From Thamnaconus septentrionalis (taxonomy: Eukaryota > Chordata > Actinopteri > Tetraodontiformes > Monacanthidae): a DNA stretch of 64,000 nt. This document shows positions 51,113 to 62,402 of the stretch, one piece after another. Within the stretch, counting starts at the first letter, position 1, and each line of letters opens with the position of its first letter. The notes beneath the pieces are model-generated. The model did no database searches and had not been told where the DNA came from. It saw nothing but the letters and a program-made list of their open reading frames with translations. The position numbers and the translations under genes were made by a program. The DNA is taken from assembly GCA_009823395.1 (NCBI GenBank), contig CM020512.1, positions 13,043,905 through 13,107,904 on the forward strand, read 5' to 3'.

Positions 51113-53580
51113 CGGCCGGAAAACAGGAAAACAAAAAAGAAGCAAAAGAGGGAAAACTTTAAAAATGAATCTCAGTTTTTTTGGGGTGCTTACAAAAGAC
51201 CAACATGTATTTAAAAACAAAACCATGCTGAAGTGGACTAACAGTGGAAAGCCACATTTAAACGACATCTTTCGGAAGCAAAAGGAGAACCAATAAAAAG
51301 TTGGCTCTCGAAGACGAAATATATTTGATGCAAAGCTCATATCGTACTACGTCACAAGCAACAAGCAGGAGAAAGAGCAGAATGAAGACGCGAAGCATGG
51401 GAGACTTGAGGCGACGCAAACATGCCGGGACAAAATACGCTGTCTTGAGCCTTCACACTCCTCCAGATTTATTTTCCCTCCTGTTAAATTTTTTATGAGG
51501 CGGCGTTGGCTCTGCAGTATGGTGATGCCGGCGGTTCAAACCTGACGGAGCTCCTCCACAGTGGAGCTCCTGAAACTCCTTCCACACTGAGTCGGGGGCA
51601 ACCTGGCTGACCTCACCAGTGGGGTATGAGGAAGATGCGATGGGTTTCCTCCTGAAGAAAGTTACCAAGCACGACTTTCCTCCACGCAAGTCTCTGAGGA
51701 ATGATGCACTTTGGTGCTCTGCAACTTGAGACATATATAGACGTATATGTATTTGAATCTGCCAGTGAGCTAGATTCATGGATGTACTATAAGAACTGGG
51801 TACCGGACTGGGAATATGGCATCGCGCCAATGTTTCCCAGTGGCCACTCGGGGTACTGCAGCAAGAAAAATCTAGCCTGTGGCTAGATTAGGAGATTGAT
51901 CTGTTATGGGTAGCTAGCCAAGGGTTGGCATGGAGAGCCGTCTATGAGGAACGCACCCCACATTATAATTAAACGTAAGGGACAGAGGTTTCACACTGAT
52001 GCAATCTCTCCTTTCATATTTAACATAAGTACAAATGAGTTTGAGGCTTTTTCATCATTTTCTTGTCCAACAGGAATCTGGACCGAACTTCTTTCTGTTC
52101 GCTGTGATGAATGACCCAGATCCACAGCAGCCTATTGTTTGCAGCTGTTTCAAGTAGCTCCTCTCACTTCCTAACAGTGCAGGCTGCAGGTCACTTCCTG
52201 ATTCCGCAGTCAACAAATGTACAAGTGCGACAGGAACAAGGCTCATTACACAAAGGAGCGACGTCCACATCCTTGGCATTGTGTTAAATCAGACAGTTTG
52301 ATGTCCCGGCGAAGGGAAATTAATATTTTAGGGACGCTAATGAGAATGTTTCAAACATTCGCCTCGGGAAGTTCCATTTATCTGATGAAATTAGAAACCG
52401 GTCTTCGTTTTTTGCAAAGCAAACCCGCAAATAAAATAAGCCAAGGCTTGTTGTTTGCCCAAGTAGAACATTTACCTTAAAAGACATCACAGGACGTTCA
52501 CTACCGACCAACAAAAACACATTTTTAAATGATTTGGTCCCCCTTTGTAAATCACACAATGGCTTAATGACACATTTCCAATGTGTTTAACACGCAGGAT
52601 GCGTTAAAAAATCGAATCGGAGGGATGCAAATGACCACGGACTGTACATATTTTAATGACCGGGTCTACTTTTGATTGACAGCACAGTCAGCCTTGAATG
52701 GTCAATCTGCCAAATTGTGCTAATTACCTCCAATCGCCTATTTGCTATGCTGGGTTCAATATTTACTCATTCGCATCGCCAAATACAGACAGTGTGTTAA
52801 GCAGGCCTGGATTTTGCAACTACCTCATGACAGTGTACAGTGTCGACTGCTTGGAGCAGGCTGAACGAACTGAGGCGGAGAAAGACAAAACAACACTGCC
52901 ATGCCTTGATCCGCTTTGCTAGGAGTCAATAAGTCATTAGAGCTATAAAAAACAATGAATGAATGAATAGAACGGGCTTTTAGCCTTCCTGCAGATGCTC
53001 AGACCTCCTGCTGCAGGTCAGCAGCAGAAAAGAAGACGACCCCAACTCTACTGGGAACTCCCTCCGAGTCCCGCTGGAAAAATAAGTGGAAGTCCAAAAA
53101 GGACAACAAGGATCTGCCGCAACCAAGGCGTCCCTGGTGACTGAAGTGGCAGAAATAACTGAAGGCTGAGGGCTAGAAACCATTTCCAGTAGAAACCACC
53201 TCCATCTCATTTCCTGCGTTCCAAAAAGACAGTTTTTGAAGACTCTGGTACATCTCCCTTTACATCATCGCTCTATTCAAATTGCCCATCACACTAAAAA
53301 GCCAATTTAAAAGTCTGCATCGTCCATAAAATGCACTTTACATTTTTAACGGCTGTCATATTTCATCTGGGTCACTGCGGTAATCACAGGCTCCTCATTT
53401 AGCGCCATACCGCTCGACTGCATTCGGACCTGGATTCTATTCGGTGGGTTTTGAGGTAAACCAGACAGAACACTGTGCGAAGAGGAAGTGAGGGGGGGGG
53501 GGACTATTTATGAGCCACACTGCACATCCTTTGTGTCGACGCTACGTGTTTGCAGCCACTCGAACACTGAGGTCAAGCGC

Positions 53581-53618
53581 GGTCACGTGACCTTCGCCGC
53601 CCGCGCTGACGTCAGCGC
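53581..53618. promoter_or_regulatory. palindromic E-box plus palindromic CRE
   Basis: GGTCACGTGACC (53581-53592, a perfect 12-bp palindrome holding CACGTG) is followed 10 bp later by GCGCTGACGTCAGCGC (53603-53618, a perfect 16-bp palindrome holding the full CRE TGACGTCA). The pair sits in a CpG-rich patch about 1.4 kb inside the iqsec1 intron from exon A. CACGTG with GTCAC flanks binds USF/TFE-type bHLH-LZ factors, and TGACGTCA binds CREB/ATF. An intronic enhancer or another promoter is inferred. Confidence 0.45.
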
Positions 53619-54208
53619 TGAGGGACGCTCGGGACACGAGACAAACAAAGACTGAACTTCAACGCTGAGCCGGGGCAAGGACAGCAAATCTCTGTCAACA
53701 CAGCCTGTGTGAGTCGGCGCACGTGCAGAAAAGTTGTGTCGAATGTCCACGGCCACACTGCCGAACCAAACACACCGATAAACAAGAGTCTGAAATGCAA
53801 AAAAAAATTCATAAAAACAATTATCTTCAAATCTTTGAAGAGCCAGCTGCCGTGACGCTGTATTGGTGACACAACATAAATACTTCATGTCATACAAATG
53901 TATTTCATGTACATCGGCTGGTGAAAAAAATAAACAAGAATCTTCTTGCAAAATTGACTGAATAATCAAACACATTTAAAAAAAAACAAAAAAAAAACTG
54001 GCTTTTTGTTACAAATCTAAACATTGGGTCGCTTGAAATGGAATCACAGAGTGAAAGGCGGTTTTAGTTTTATTTATTTAAACTGTTTCACCAGAACTAG
54101 GACATGTGTGAGTAGGGATACCAAGCTGGCCTTTGCCCAAGTGTTGTGACAGGCCATGGCTGCCTGTCAAACACACACGATTCCTTTGTACACAAGCGCA
54201 CCTCGCAG

Positions 54209-54263
54209 AGTAGAGCAGAGTAGAGTAGAGTAGAGTAGACTAGACTAACAGAGTAGAGTAGAG
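54209..54263. repeat. (AGAGT)n pentanucleotide array
   Basis: Repeated AGAGT/AGACT units, imperfect. Confidence 0.85.
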
Positions 54264-54959
54264 CTGTGATAATCCTCAGTCTGACTCTATCAGGAGCTGC
54301 ACTCACACTCCATTTATTTATATTAATGCCGCACTATATCTACATCCCCTTGCCCCGCTCTGCTCGGGGCTTAACCCCCGCCTGCAGATAGGGAGCAGCC
54401 TTGAAACACAACTGCATACAGGATCCAGATTTCCACGACCGAGACCCCGTCCCCACCCCCAAGGATTGGAGTTATTGTGTTCTGTGTATCAGCGATGAAC
54501 ATACCTATGCAACATGCAATCCTCCTCTAAAACCACCTTGGATTACAGCACAGGGCCAATTTAGATGATGGCCCTGGGGTTGGTTGGGGTGACTGTTCTG
54601 TTGTTGTGTTTGGAGGAGGGGGGTTGTGCTTCCCTAATGTGGTTTAACTGTTCTAGCTGGTTATATTTTAACTTTATTGAATTTTTTTGGTAATTTTTAT
54701 GTCCAATTTTCATGTTTTGAATTGCTCTTGTATTCTGGATGTCATATGTTGAGATGTTTCTATGAAAGACACTTAGCATTTTTATTATTTTTTGAAGTTT
54801 CCTTGCCTTTAATATGGTAGACATGAGAAGGGGGCCAAACCAATTTTTAGTCACATTGCCCAATATTGCTAGCTGAGCCCCTGGACACGAGATTACACTT
54901 CCCACCCCCCACAAAATGAAATGAAATGAAATAGAAGGACTGTTGTTGTTGCGTTGTTG

Positions 54960-55012
54960 CACACACACACCACCAGTGACGGTGGTGTGTGTGTGTGTGT
55001 GTGTGTGTGTGT
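54960..55012. repeat. CA/GT inverted repeat with (GT)n tail beside the exon A donor
   Basis: CACACACACACCACC (54960-54974) is the exact reverse complement of 54981-54995, with a 6-base AGTGAC loop. A GT run continues to 55012, 39 bp from the exon A donor. Confidence 0.9.
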
Positions 55013-55051
55013 CGACAACTCGACAACAGCGCGACACAACTTGGCTCTTAC

Positions 55052-55311
55052 TTTTCCGCCGTCAGTCGCTCCCTGATGGCTCCCAGGGCGGCCAGGCTGT
55101 TGTTGCCCTGCAGCAGCCTGCAGGTTGCCAGGTGCCGCTGGTACTCCTCCTTCAGGCAGCCGTTCTCGGCGCACAGGTCGGACACTTGCTGCTCCAGCTC
55201 CTCGATCCGTCCCCGCTGCCTCTCCAGCAGCTCCTGCTGCGTCTCGATGATCTTGTTGAGCTCCTGCAAATATTCCACAGCCCTGGTCGGGTTCTCGCAC
55301 GGGCTCTCCAT
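55052..55311 (-). CDS. iqsec1: iqsec1 first coding exon A (N-terminal coiled coil)
   Basis: IQSEC proteins (BRAG family) are guanine-nucleotide exchange factors for ARF GTPases, acting in endocytosis, integrin recycling and postsynaptic receptor trafficking. This exon encodes MESPCENPT and then [17 protein letters not shown] and a heptad-rich segment ([16 protein letters not shown]) ending in RERLTAE. It closely matches the N-terminal coiled coil of IQSEC1/2 (family pattern [29 protein letters not shown]). The ATG sits in GACATGG, a strong Kozak context, with an in-frame TAA six codons upstream. The exon is 86 codons plus two bases and ends at donor GTAAGAG (55051). IQ motif, Sec7 and PH domains are absent from the window, so they lie beyond a long intron to the left. 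Iqsec1 is preferred over iqsec2/3 because nup210 is the upstream neighbour; which teleost duplicate (a or b) cannot be told. Confidence 0.9.
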
Positions 55312-55680
55312 GTCACTCCTGGGGTGGTGTTAAAGCCCCCGCCGCCCACTTCCTCCGTCCACCGGGAGATACTTCTGCGGAGTTTTTGTTTTTTAATTAT
55401 TATTATTCCCGATAATTGTTAAACGCAACGAGCCGCCAGGTTGCGCCTTTTGCGCCTCGCCATTGTTTGAAGTCGACACGGGTGAGCTGAAATGCCACCA
55501 CCGCTGCTTCCCTCGTCCTTGCTTCCTTCCTTCCTTCCAGAAGTACCGCAAGCTCGAGGCTCCCAATCCGCGCGTCAAACCTCAAACGGCCGGGCGGCTC
55601 CACGTGAGCTCTGGCTGTTTCGACGTGACATTTTCCCAGCACACGTCGCGCTGTGCCGCCACCACGCCGCTTCCTGTCAC

Positions 55681-55738
<58 letters not shown>

Positions 55739-56220
55739 CTCCGTAAACACACCGCGAGACGCTGCTGGCTGTCCAGTGGGCGGGGCCTGGAAGTTTTACG
55801 AGCTTGCGGCTCGCGTCAGGCGGCGTCTTTGCACCAGCTGCGGCGCGTGGACGGCGGCGACGATGACGATGATGATGATGATGATCCTTGGCGACACCTT
55901 CTGTCCATATCTCCTCCTTCGCTTGTTTTTGCTGCTCCTGCGCGGGCTTGGCTTGCACCGTCACGCGCGTTTTGATAACTTTTGTTGCAGTCCGTGCGCG
56001 CGCGCTTAGAGAGAGAGAGAGAGAGAGAGACCCTGTGCGGCGCAGCGTCTCGCCTGCAGTGTGTGTTTCACTCCGTGTGCTTCTGCGCTGCCGCTGCCGG
56101 GTGAAGGCAGCGGGCTGCAGCCCCTCCAGTCCACCGCGCTCATGACGGATCGCGTTTGCGCGGGGAGTCATGATAATGACTGGGCTGTTTTGTGCTACAG
56201 ATTTGCACCGGCTCAGTCCC
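55312..56220 (-). promoter_or_regulatory. iqsec1: iqsec1 5' UTR and promoter region of exon A
   Basis: GC- and CpG-rich sequence directly upstream of the exon A start, broken by a (TG)n tract at 55683-55735 (CA in sense), a short GAT run near 55862 and a (GA)n tract at 56008-56030. CCAAT-like sequence occurs near 55564. No TATA box in a convincing position. The start site is inferred only from composition and from the start codon at 55311. Confidence 0.5.
55683..55735. repeat. (TG)26 in the iqsec1 promoter flank
   Basis: Perfect TG tract about 370 bp upstream of the exon A ATG. Confidence 0.95.
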
Positions 56221-56233
56221 ATGGGTGAGAGAG

Positions 56234-56234
<1 letters not shown>

Positions 56235-56273
<39 letters not shown>

Positions 56274-56315
56274 TCTGTGTTCTGCCACACTACCAGGATG
56301 ATGCTTGAGTTTGAT

Positions 56316-56353
<38 letters not shown>
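56235..56353. repeat. (AGC)13 ... (TGC)12 inverted pair
   Basis: AGC x13 at 56235-56273 and TGC x12 at 56318-56353 are reverse complements, 44 bp apart. Poly-Ala, poly-Leu and poly-Ser frames here are artefacts. Confidence 0.95.
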
Positions 56354-56355
<2 letters not shown>

Positions 56356-56403
56356 AGTGTCTCTTTTTCATCTGCTCTGCCCTCACCAGAAGGGTTTTTT
56401 GTG

Positions 56404-56414
56404 ATGATGTTGAA

Positions 56415-56463
<49 letters not shown>

Positions 56464-56535
56464 GTGAGGATAGTGACGATGATGATGATGACGACGATGA
56501 TGGTGATTATGTATGACGATGATGTCGATGACGAC

Positions 56536-56566
<31 letters not shown>

Positions 56567-56660
56567 GTGAGGATAGTGACGATGATGATGATGACGACGA
56601 TGATGGTGAGGCTAGTGACGATGATGATGATGATGAGGAGGACGATGATGGTGGTGCCTC
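56404..56660. repeat. (GAT)n array with higher-order duplication
   Basis: GAT units with GAC/GGT variants. A roughly 44-bp variant block (GGTGAGGATAGTGACGATGA...) at 56463-56506 recurs at 56566, offset 103 bp, and partly at 56605. Confidence 0.95.
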
Positions 56661-57432
56661 TAAAAGCCGAGTTCAGAGTGGCCACTGCCGCCAAGATCAT
56701 TTGCGGGATCTTCCCTGAAATAAAGTGCGACACAACAAAGCGTGTTTTTACCCCTCCTGGGATGCTGTTAGTTTAGGAGGCCAGTCAGCGAGCAGCGGTA
56801 GGCAGCGATGTTTGCTCTCCTTCCCACTGGCCAGCACAGGCATCTAATCTGCACGCACCCTCTTTTTTTTTCTTTAGAGGAGATGTGAAGAGCAAGATTT
56901 CATTATATTCCCTCTCATAGGTCTCCTTCTCCTTTTTGATCCCTCTTTTGTTTTAGCTGTTGTTGTTATTGTTTTGTTATTGTTTCTCCAGAGCAGCTGG
57001 CTGCGTTTCCTCAGTGGCTGCGACAGTGCAAATGGAGACAAGTAGAACGCGGGAGGGGTTTGGAATTCGTGCGGCGCATGTCGCACTCGGACAATCCGGG
57101 ATAACTTATTTTAATGCGGCGGCCGAGCTGCAGGGGAACTCGGTGACAGCGGAAAGCGTTTTGAGGATATGGAGAACAGATGGAGGCCATTAGGTTTTTT
57201 TGGTTGTTTTTTTTCTCAGCGGCTCCCGTAATCCACGTGGCAGGAGGCCAAGATGGGCTGCAGGAGCCTGAACATGCCACCCTGAAGGAGCTCCGTCTCA
57301 CAGCCACTGCAATGATACTGTGTTGTAGCATTAAAGTGCTGCTATTTTCTCCTCTGCATCTCTTCCGTGTACGTTTATGAAACCTTCCTCTCAACACCAT
57401 CGGGTCAGGGTTTTTTTTACAGCCAAGCGGAC

Positions 57433-57770
57433 CATCCGTCCATCAATCCATTTTTAATATCTGCACTCAGGGTTATGGGGGTCTGCTGGAGCCTCTCCCA
57501 GCTGTCATAGGGCGAAGGCATGGTGACACCCTGGACAAGTGCCCAGTTCATCGCAGGGTTACATAGAGACAAACAACCATTGGCACTCACATGCACGCCT
57601 ACGGACAATTTTGAGTTCCCGATCCACCACACATGCATGTTTTTTGGACAGCGGGAGAGAAGCCACGCAGACACAGGGAGAACAAGCAAACCCTACACAG
57701 AAAGGTCCCAGGCCCGAAATCAAACCCACAACCTTCTTGCTCTAAGGCCGCACTGCGCCGTAGTGTCGCC
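57433..57770 (+). mobile_element. same dispersed fish repeat, copy 3, near full length
   Basis: It contains the whole series: CACTCAGGGTTATGGGGGTC, GCTGGAGCCTCTCCCAGCTG, CACCCTGGACAAGTGCCCAG, CATAGAGACAAACAACCATT, GCATGTTTTTTGGACAGCGG, CACGCAGACACAGGGAGAAC, CTACACAGAAAGGTCCCAGG and the end CTTCTTGCTCTAAGGCCGCA. About 340 bp. One of the commonest dispersed repeats in fish; its exact class is not settled here. Confidence 0.8.
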
Positions 57771-60443
57771 TGCCAAGTGGACCATTAATCACAATTAATT
57801 TGACCCAATTTTGTAGAATTGGCCTATTAAGTTTTTCGAGCAGAAGCAGTGAACTCCCCCGGAAACGAGTTTAACCTCATGTCCGCTTTGCTCTGTGCCC
57901 TTCCAAACCAAAGCACCAGTTTTCCAAGCCCAGAATGAAGGAGGCTGCAAACAGAGGGCTACATGTGCTGTTTTCTATGAAGCTCTTCACAATTAGAGTG
58001 GATGAACAACAACAGCGGTGCAGACACGTTCTCAAAAATCTGATCAACATGTCACTTGATCGCTATTTATTCCCGCACCTCCATCAGTCGTTTGTGTTTA
58101 ACTTGGAAGTTTCCTCGGCGTCTCTGGCTGCACTGTTAGAACCGGCGACTCGTCAGTGATTGATGGCAGCAGCAGCAGCAGCTCTGGGATCGTGACCTCT
58201 TCAAAACCTCCTCTTTTTCTCGCTTTTATGCGTCTTGCTGTCGCTCCTTTTCTTCCTCCGGCTGGCCCGGTTACACACAGCCGGTTGCCAGCGCGGACGC
58301 CATCCGGAGAGATTTATTTTGTGGAGTCATTCAGCAAGGCCAAGCAACTCGGAAACACTCATATTTCAATCCCGCAGCATGTTTGCCACCTGTGATGAAA
58401 GAAAAGGCCCTGATCGTTCAACCAGCAGTGTGGAAACTCAGCTTTTTTTCTTTCTTTTTTTTTTTGCTCTATGGGGAATACCAATGAGTCTCTGGTGAGC
58501 GGCCAGTATAGAGGCACCGTGAGTACGTGTGCGTTTGTGTGACTGATCTGAGCCGGCGCACGAGGTCGTCATCTCAGTCAACAAATTAGGCCTGGCTTAG
58601 TTTCCTAATATCCGCGTAATATATGACGCACAGCGGCCGCGTTGCTCATCCGTCTTGCCTACCTCAGGTGGGGAGCGTCTTCAGTCGCTTTTAAAATTAC
58701 GTTGGGGTTCAGTGATCAATCAGCTTCTCGTTAGCGCGGTTCGAGAGAGCCGGAGACGAGCAGGACTGCAAATCTAATGCCGGAGCCGTTAACATGGATG
58801 CTGCTGTGGCCGAGGTTTAAACACAATTGGATGGAAAGACTAAAGTCACTTCCCATACTAATAGTGAGCCTCGGGCTACAGCAACCCAGCAGTAAATTAA
58901 AAAAAACAAAACAAAAAACAATCTGATTGGTCTGCTAGAATGTGAGAGAGATTAGAGCCAACCTCACACAGTTCAGGTTTTCCCTCCCTGCATTGAATGC
59001 TTCGTATGGGCTCTTCATCAGGCGGATGTATGAGATAAATCCAAAGGGGTCGAGAGTCCTTGCGAGGCGCAATTGTGTCATCAACCAAAGCCGGCGGATT
59101 GCAAGCGCATCCTTGACAACTGAGTATTTTTTAATATCCTTATTGTACATAATTAAAGTCGTAAATAACCGACCCAATCAGCTTCTGTCGGTATAAAAGT
59201 GCCCCACTGAGGAAATTTCCTAATTATAGAGAGCTGCCTCAGTATCAAATAAACACAGCAAGTACACAAACAGGACTTGATTATGTTTGCCCAGACATTA
59301 ACGGGCGTTTTTGTTTTTTGCAAACGAACTCGGCGATATGAACTTCAAGTTGTCACCGGTTGCGCCGTCATTTATGCCACCGCCAAACTTGGCCAACGAG
59401 ACGGGGGAGAAGCGGGAGACCGGCTCCCCGTTAACGACAATGAGCCGGCGCATCCTCCCACCTCCATCTCCCTCATCCTGCGGGAGCCAGGAAGCAGACT
59501 TACAATTCTTGTCAGGCCTCATTCAATGCCCACCTCATTGATCTAGACCCCCCGCCCCCCTCCCCGCCGCTCCCTCTATCTACACCACCCCCCCCCTACC
59601 CCCTCCACTGACAGCGCGCGAGCTAAGCCATCTGGAACGGCGGCGCCCGCCTTCCCAGCGCGTCGGCTCCCCGGTTCGACAGGCTGACAGGTGGGTGGTG
59701 GTGAGGGAGAGGGGGGGGGCGGTGGTGCAACCCGCGCGCCTTAATGGAGGGAATAAATTGAGTGTCATTTTAGCTTAACATGGCTGAGTGCTCCAACGAG
59801 GTAGAGACACTACTGTGCGCCTGCGCCCACAAAAACCCACAGCGCCGCCGCCGTTTGATGGGAGTCATTTAGAAAAGCGGCCATTTTCACTTCGAGGTTT
59901 CATCACATTTTAAACCACAGCGGACAAGTAAAGCAGGGATATCGCCAGCGCCCGCGCTCAATGTTTTTTTTTGAATTTTTTTTTTTTTTGAATTGTCGTC
60001 TCGAGAAGCGTATCCCCCAGAGCCCCTAGGGGGAGCCACACAGATGGCCTTCCTGTGGTGGCTCCCCCTGGAACACTCAGGCATGCAAGGAGCTGACAAT
60101 CTGTCGCCACTTCCAAGAAAAACCAGGAGTGCTTGGGAAATGACGCTGGGATCAGAGTCGGTGTTGCCCTGTCACGTTCACGCTCGCCGTTCTAACGAGA
60201 CAATTTTCTACGGTCCGAACCCCCCCCCCCCCGCACGGGTGGCTAGTGGCTAGGCCCTGAGTGCTAACGGCGGTGCAAGCGAAATTGCCAAATGTTCCCA
60301 ATCTCCCTGTTTTCCCAGCACCAAATTAAGCAGGCCGGCCTTGATTTAATTTGCTTCAGAGATTAGGTCGTTTAATTAAGCCAAGACCAGCGTACCGGGT
60401 CATTTTAGCTGCAATCTGGATTCAATTACAGATCAAAATTAAA

Positions 60444-60690
60444 GGTTCAAGAGTTTTATTGTCATATGCACAGCAAACAAGGTGGTTATACTGAGCAGTG
60501 ACTTTCTAACTCTGTTCATTCTCCCCAAAAAAACAGATAAATAAGAAACAACAATAAAGATTTATATTATAGATGCATATTGTTGAGTAAAATGGAGTGT
60601 TGTACATGGTTTGGAGGATGTACAGTGCAATATTGTGAAGTTTAGCAGCATTACGGCACTGAAGGAGTTGGAAGGTCCATGAATGCATAA
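60444..60690. mobile_element. dispersed repeat fragment (GTTCAAGAGTTTTATTGTCATATGC)
   Basis: The opening resembles the common fish repeat TTCAAGAGTTTTATTGTCATnTGCACAGnAAA followed by GTTATACTG and TGCAATATTGTG. I take it as a retroelement 3'-end-type repeat; the class is uncertain. Confidence 0.35.
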
Positions 60691-60717
60691 ATAATGAGGA
60701 CTAATCAGGGTATAATT

Positions 60718-61350
60718 AGGGATGCACAGATAACTGAATTTCAGTACTCACCGATACCGATACTGAGTACTTGATATGGCCATTACACAATATACTTTTT
60801 TTTTTGATTTTTCCCCCCCACAGATGTTCTGTGATTTGAACAACATTCCTCAGCATGTCTTTCCGGAACATGGGGTGATTGTTTTAAGCTTCACTGCAGT
60901 GCAAACACAAATTGAAGAAAATTGTCATATGCACACATATGCAACCGGTATCGGTGTTGTGGTATCGGCACGTATTTCATGAGCATTGTTATGTATTTAT
61001 TTATTTAATTAGGACAATGCACATTAATTGACATGTCGGCAAAAGCATATAATGTAAATATGCCGGAGTTAGCATAAACGCTAATCGTAATTCGTTATCC
61101 TACAGCAGATGTTTAAAAACATAGAAACAACACATTATATATACACAATACACTATGACAAATAGATAAAACGTGCAAAGATCTTACAAACAGAATTAGT
61201 TCCAATTCACATAGAAAAGATAAGAAAGCAGGTCTGCAGAAGGTCTGACTTCTTATTGCAGGTCTGAGTACGAGTAGAGGACTCAACTCAATTCCAGCAA
61301 AATCAGTACCAACACCCGATACTGGTATTAGCGTCAGTGCATCTCCGATA
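60718..61350. mobile_element. hAT-like element with GATACCGATACTGAG ends
   Basis: Left end TAGGGATGCACAGATAACTG with ACCGATACCGATACTGAGTA; right end inverted (TCGGAGATGCACTGACGC and ACCAGTATCGGGTG). The centre (60995-61095) holds an AT-rich TTTATTTAATTAGGACAATG segment seen in another fish repeat, so one element may sit inside another. No target-site duplication found. Confidence 0.5.
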
Positions 61351-62396
61351 ACAATGATAATGAGAGGAATCCATAAGGTGGAGGGGGTCAATATGAGAGA
61401 GATTCATTGAGAAGCAGTGGTGACACGGGGCCTCTTCAGTTGAAGCAGCACTCCAGGCAGATGGGACGTGTTTGAGAATTTGTCGTCGTGGATGTTTGCG
61501 CATCCTCGGACTAGCGAGCCAAAGCAAACCCAGTTCCTGATGGTTTCAGTACACAGAACCAGAATGTCGGTGGTGTTTGCCGCTCTGGGGCCTCTGCTAA
61601 CAAAAAGAGATCAAGTGCTTTTTCTGTGGAGGCGATTCGCTAATTGCATTTCATCTGCAGAGAAATCAATCAATGTTTGTTGAACCCGTCTGACACATTC
61701 GTCTGCTCGGCTGATAAGTTGTGACAGCAGAAACGGGAAGGGAACGCCCGGACGACTGTAATGTGGAGCAACATTGGTAATATTGATTACAAGCGAGATT
61801 ATATGTCAACGAAATGGGACGAGGAAGAAAAACTACTGCGCCCCAAAAAAAAAAACAAAAAAAAAAAACAAAAAAAAAACAAAGCAATGCTGACTTGATG
61901 GAACAGCACTGGTGCAGGAAATTAATTTAGAGGGATGCTGGTGTAGATTTTCACTTGAGTGAATGTGAGTGAGATAAAAAAGAACCAAAGCAGAGGAAAA
62001 AAAGCTGCAGTATTTATCCAAGACCGGACCTGTTCTCTCCAGCATTAATTATTACACAAAATGTTCTCCGTTTGTTCACCAGTGTGTTTGGAGAGGCAAA
62101 GTAAACGTCTGATTTGGAGTTTCTAATAGACGTTGAAACGATGTCAGAATTGAGGCAAGGATTAAAATAAAAGGAACTTGAAACTGTGTGTGAAAATTAA
62201 GAACTTTAATTAGCAAAGAAAACAGCATATTCACAAAGGCATTATGTGCTGAAAGCTTTTTTTTGTTTTGTTTTTTCCTTAAAGATATGATTGCGATGCA
62301 CGCTTGAGCAGTAAGCAAAACCAGCACGGAAGTCACGTGACGCTCTCAGTTTCCTCTTGGAGTGAAACAGAGCTGCACTGGGAAACATAAATACGA

Positions 62397-62402
62397 TTTA
62401 TT
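62397..62402 (-). terminator. nup210: candidate nup210 poly(A) signal AATAAA
   Basis: TTTATT on the plus strand, which is AATAAA in sense orientation about 1 kb after the nup210 stop. It is the first canonical hexamer I find downstream. The surrounding AT-rich sequence makes chance occurrence possible. Confidence 0.35.

Larger units (their letters stand above)
56661..62396. other. intergenic sequence between iqsec1 and nup210
   Basis: No exon supported. It holds the near full-length dispersed repeat at 57433-57770, a (GCA)n patch near 58165, a C-rich block at 59545-59600, the hairpin at 60028-60069 and two transposon-derived segments at 60444-61350. The A-rich interrupted run at 61843-61882 adds low complexity. 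Confidence 0.5.

Noticed and set aside
54960..54995. CRISPR-like or terminator-like hairpin
   Set aside because: This is a eukaryotic dinucleotide inverted repeat; no spaced direct repeats and no prokaryotic context.
54561..55037. 158-codon minus frame next to exon A
   Set aside because: It lies in the intron downstream of the exon A donor, starts within a CA repeat and shows no domain; an unidentified repeat is more likely.
56277..56733. Apparent signal peptide (poly-Leu) followed by acidic or His-rich repeats
   Set aside because: The Leu run comes from (TGC)12 and the rest from the GAT array; there is no gene structure.
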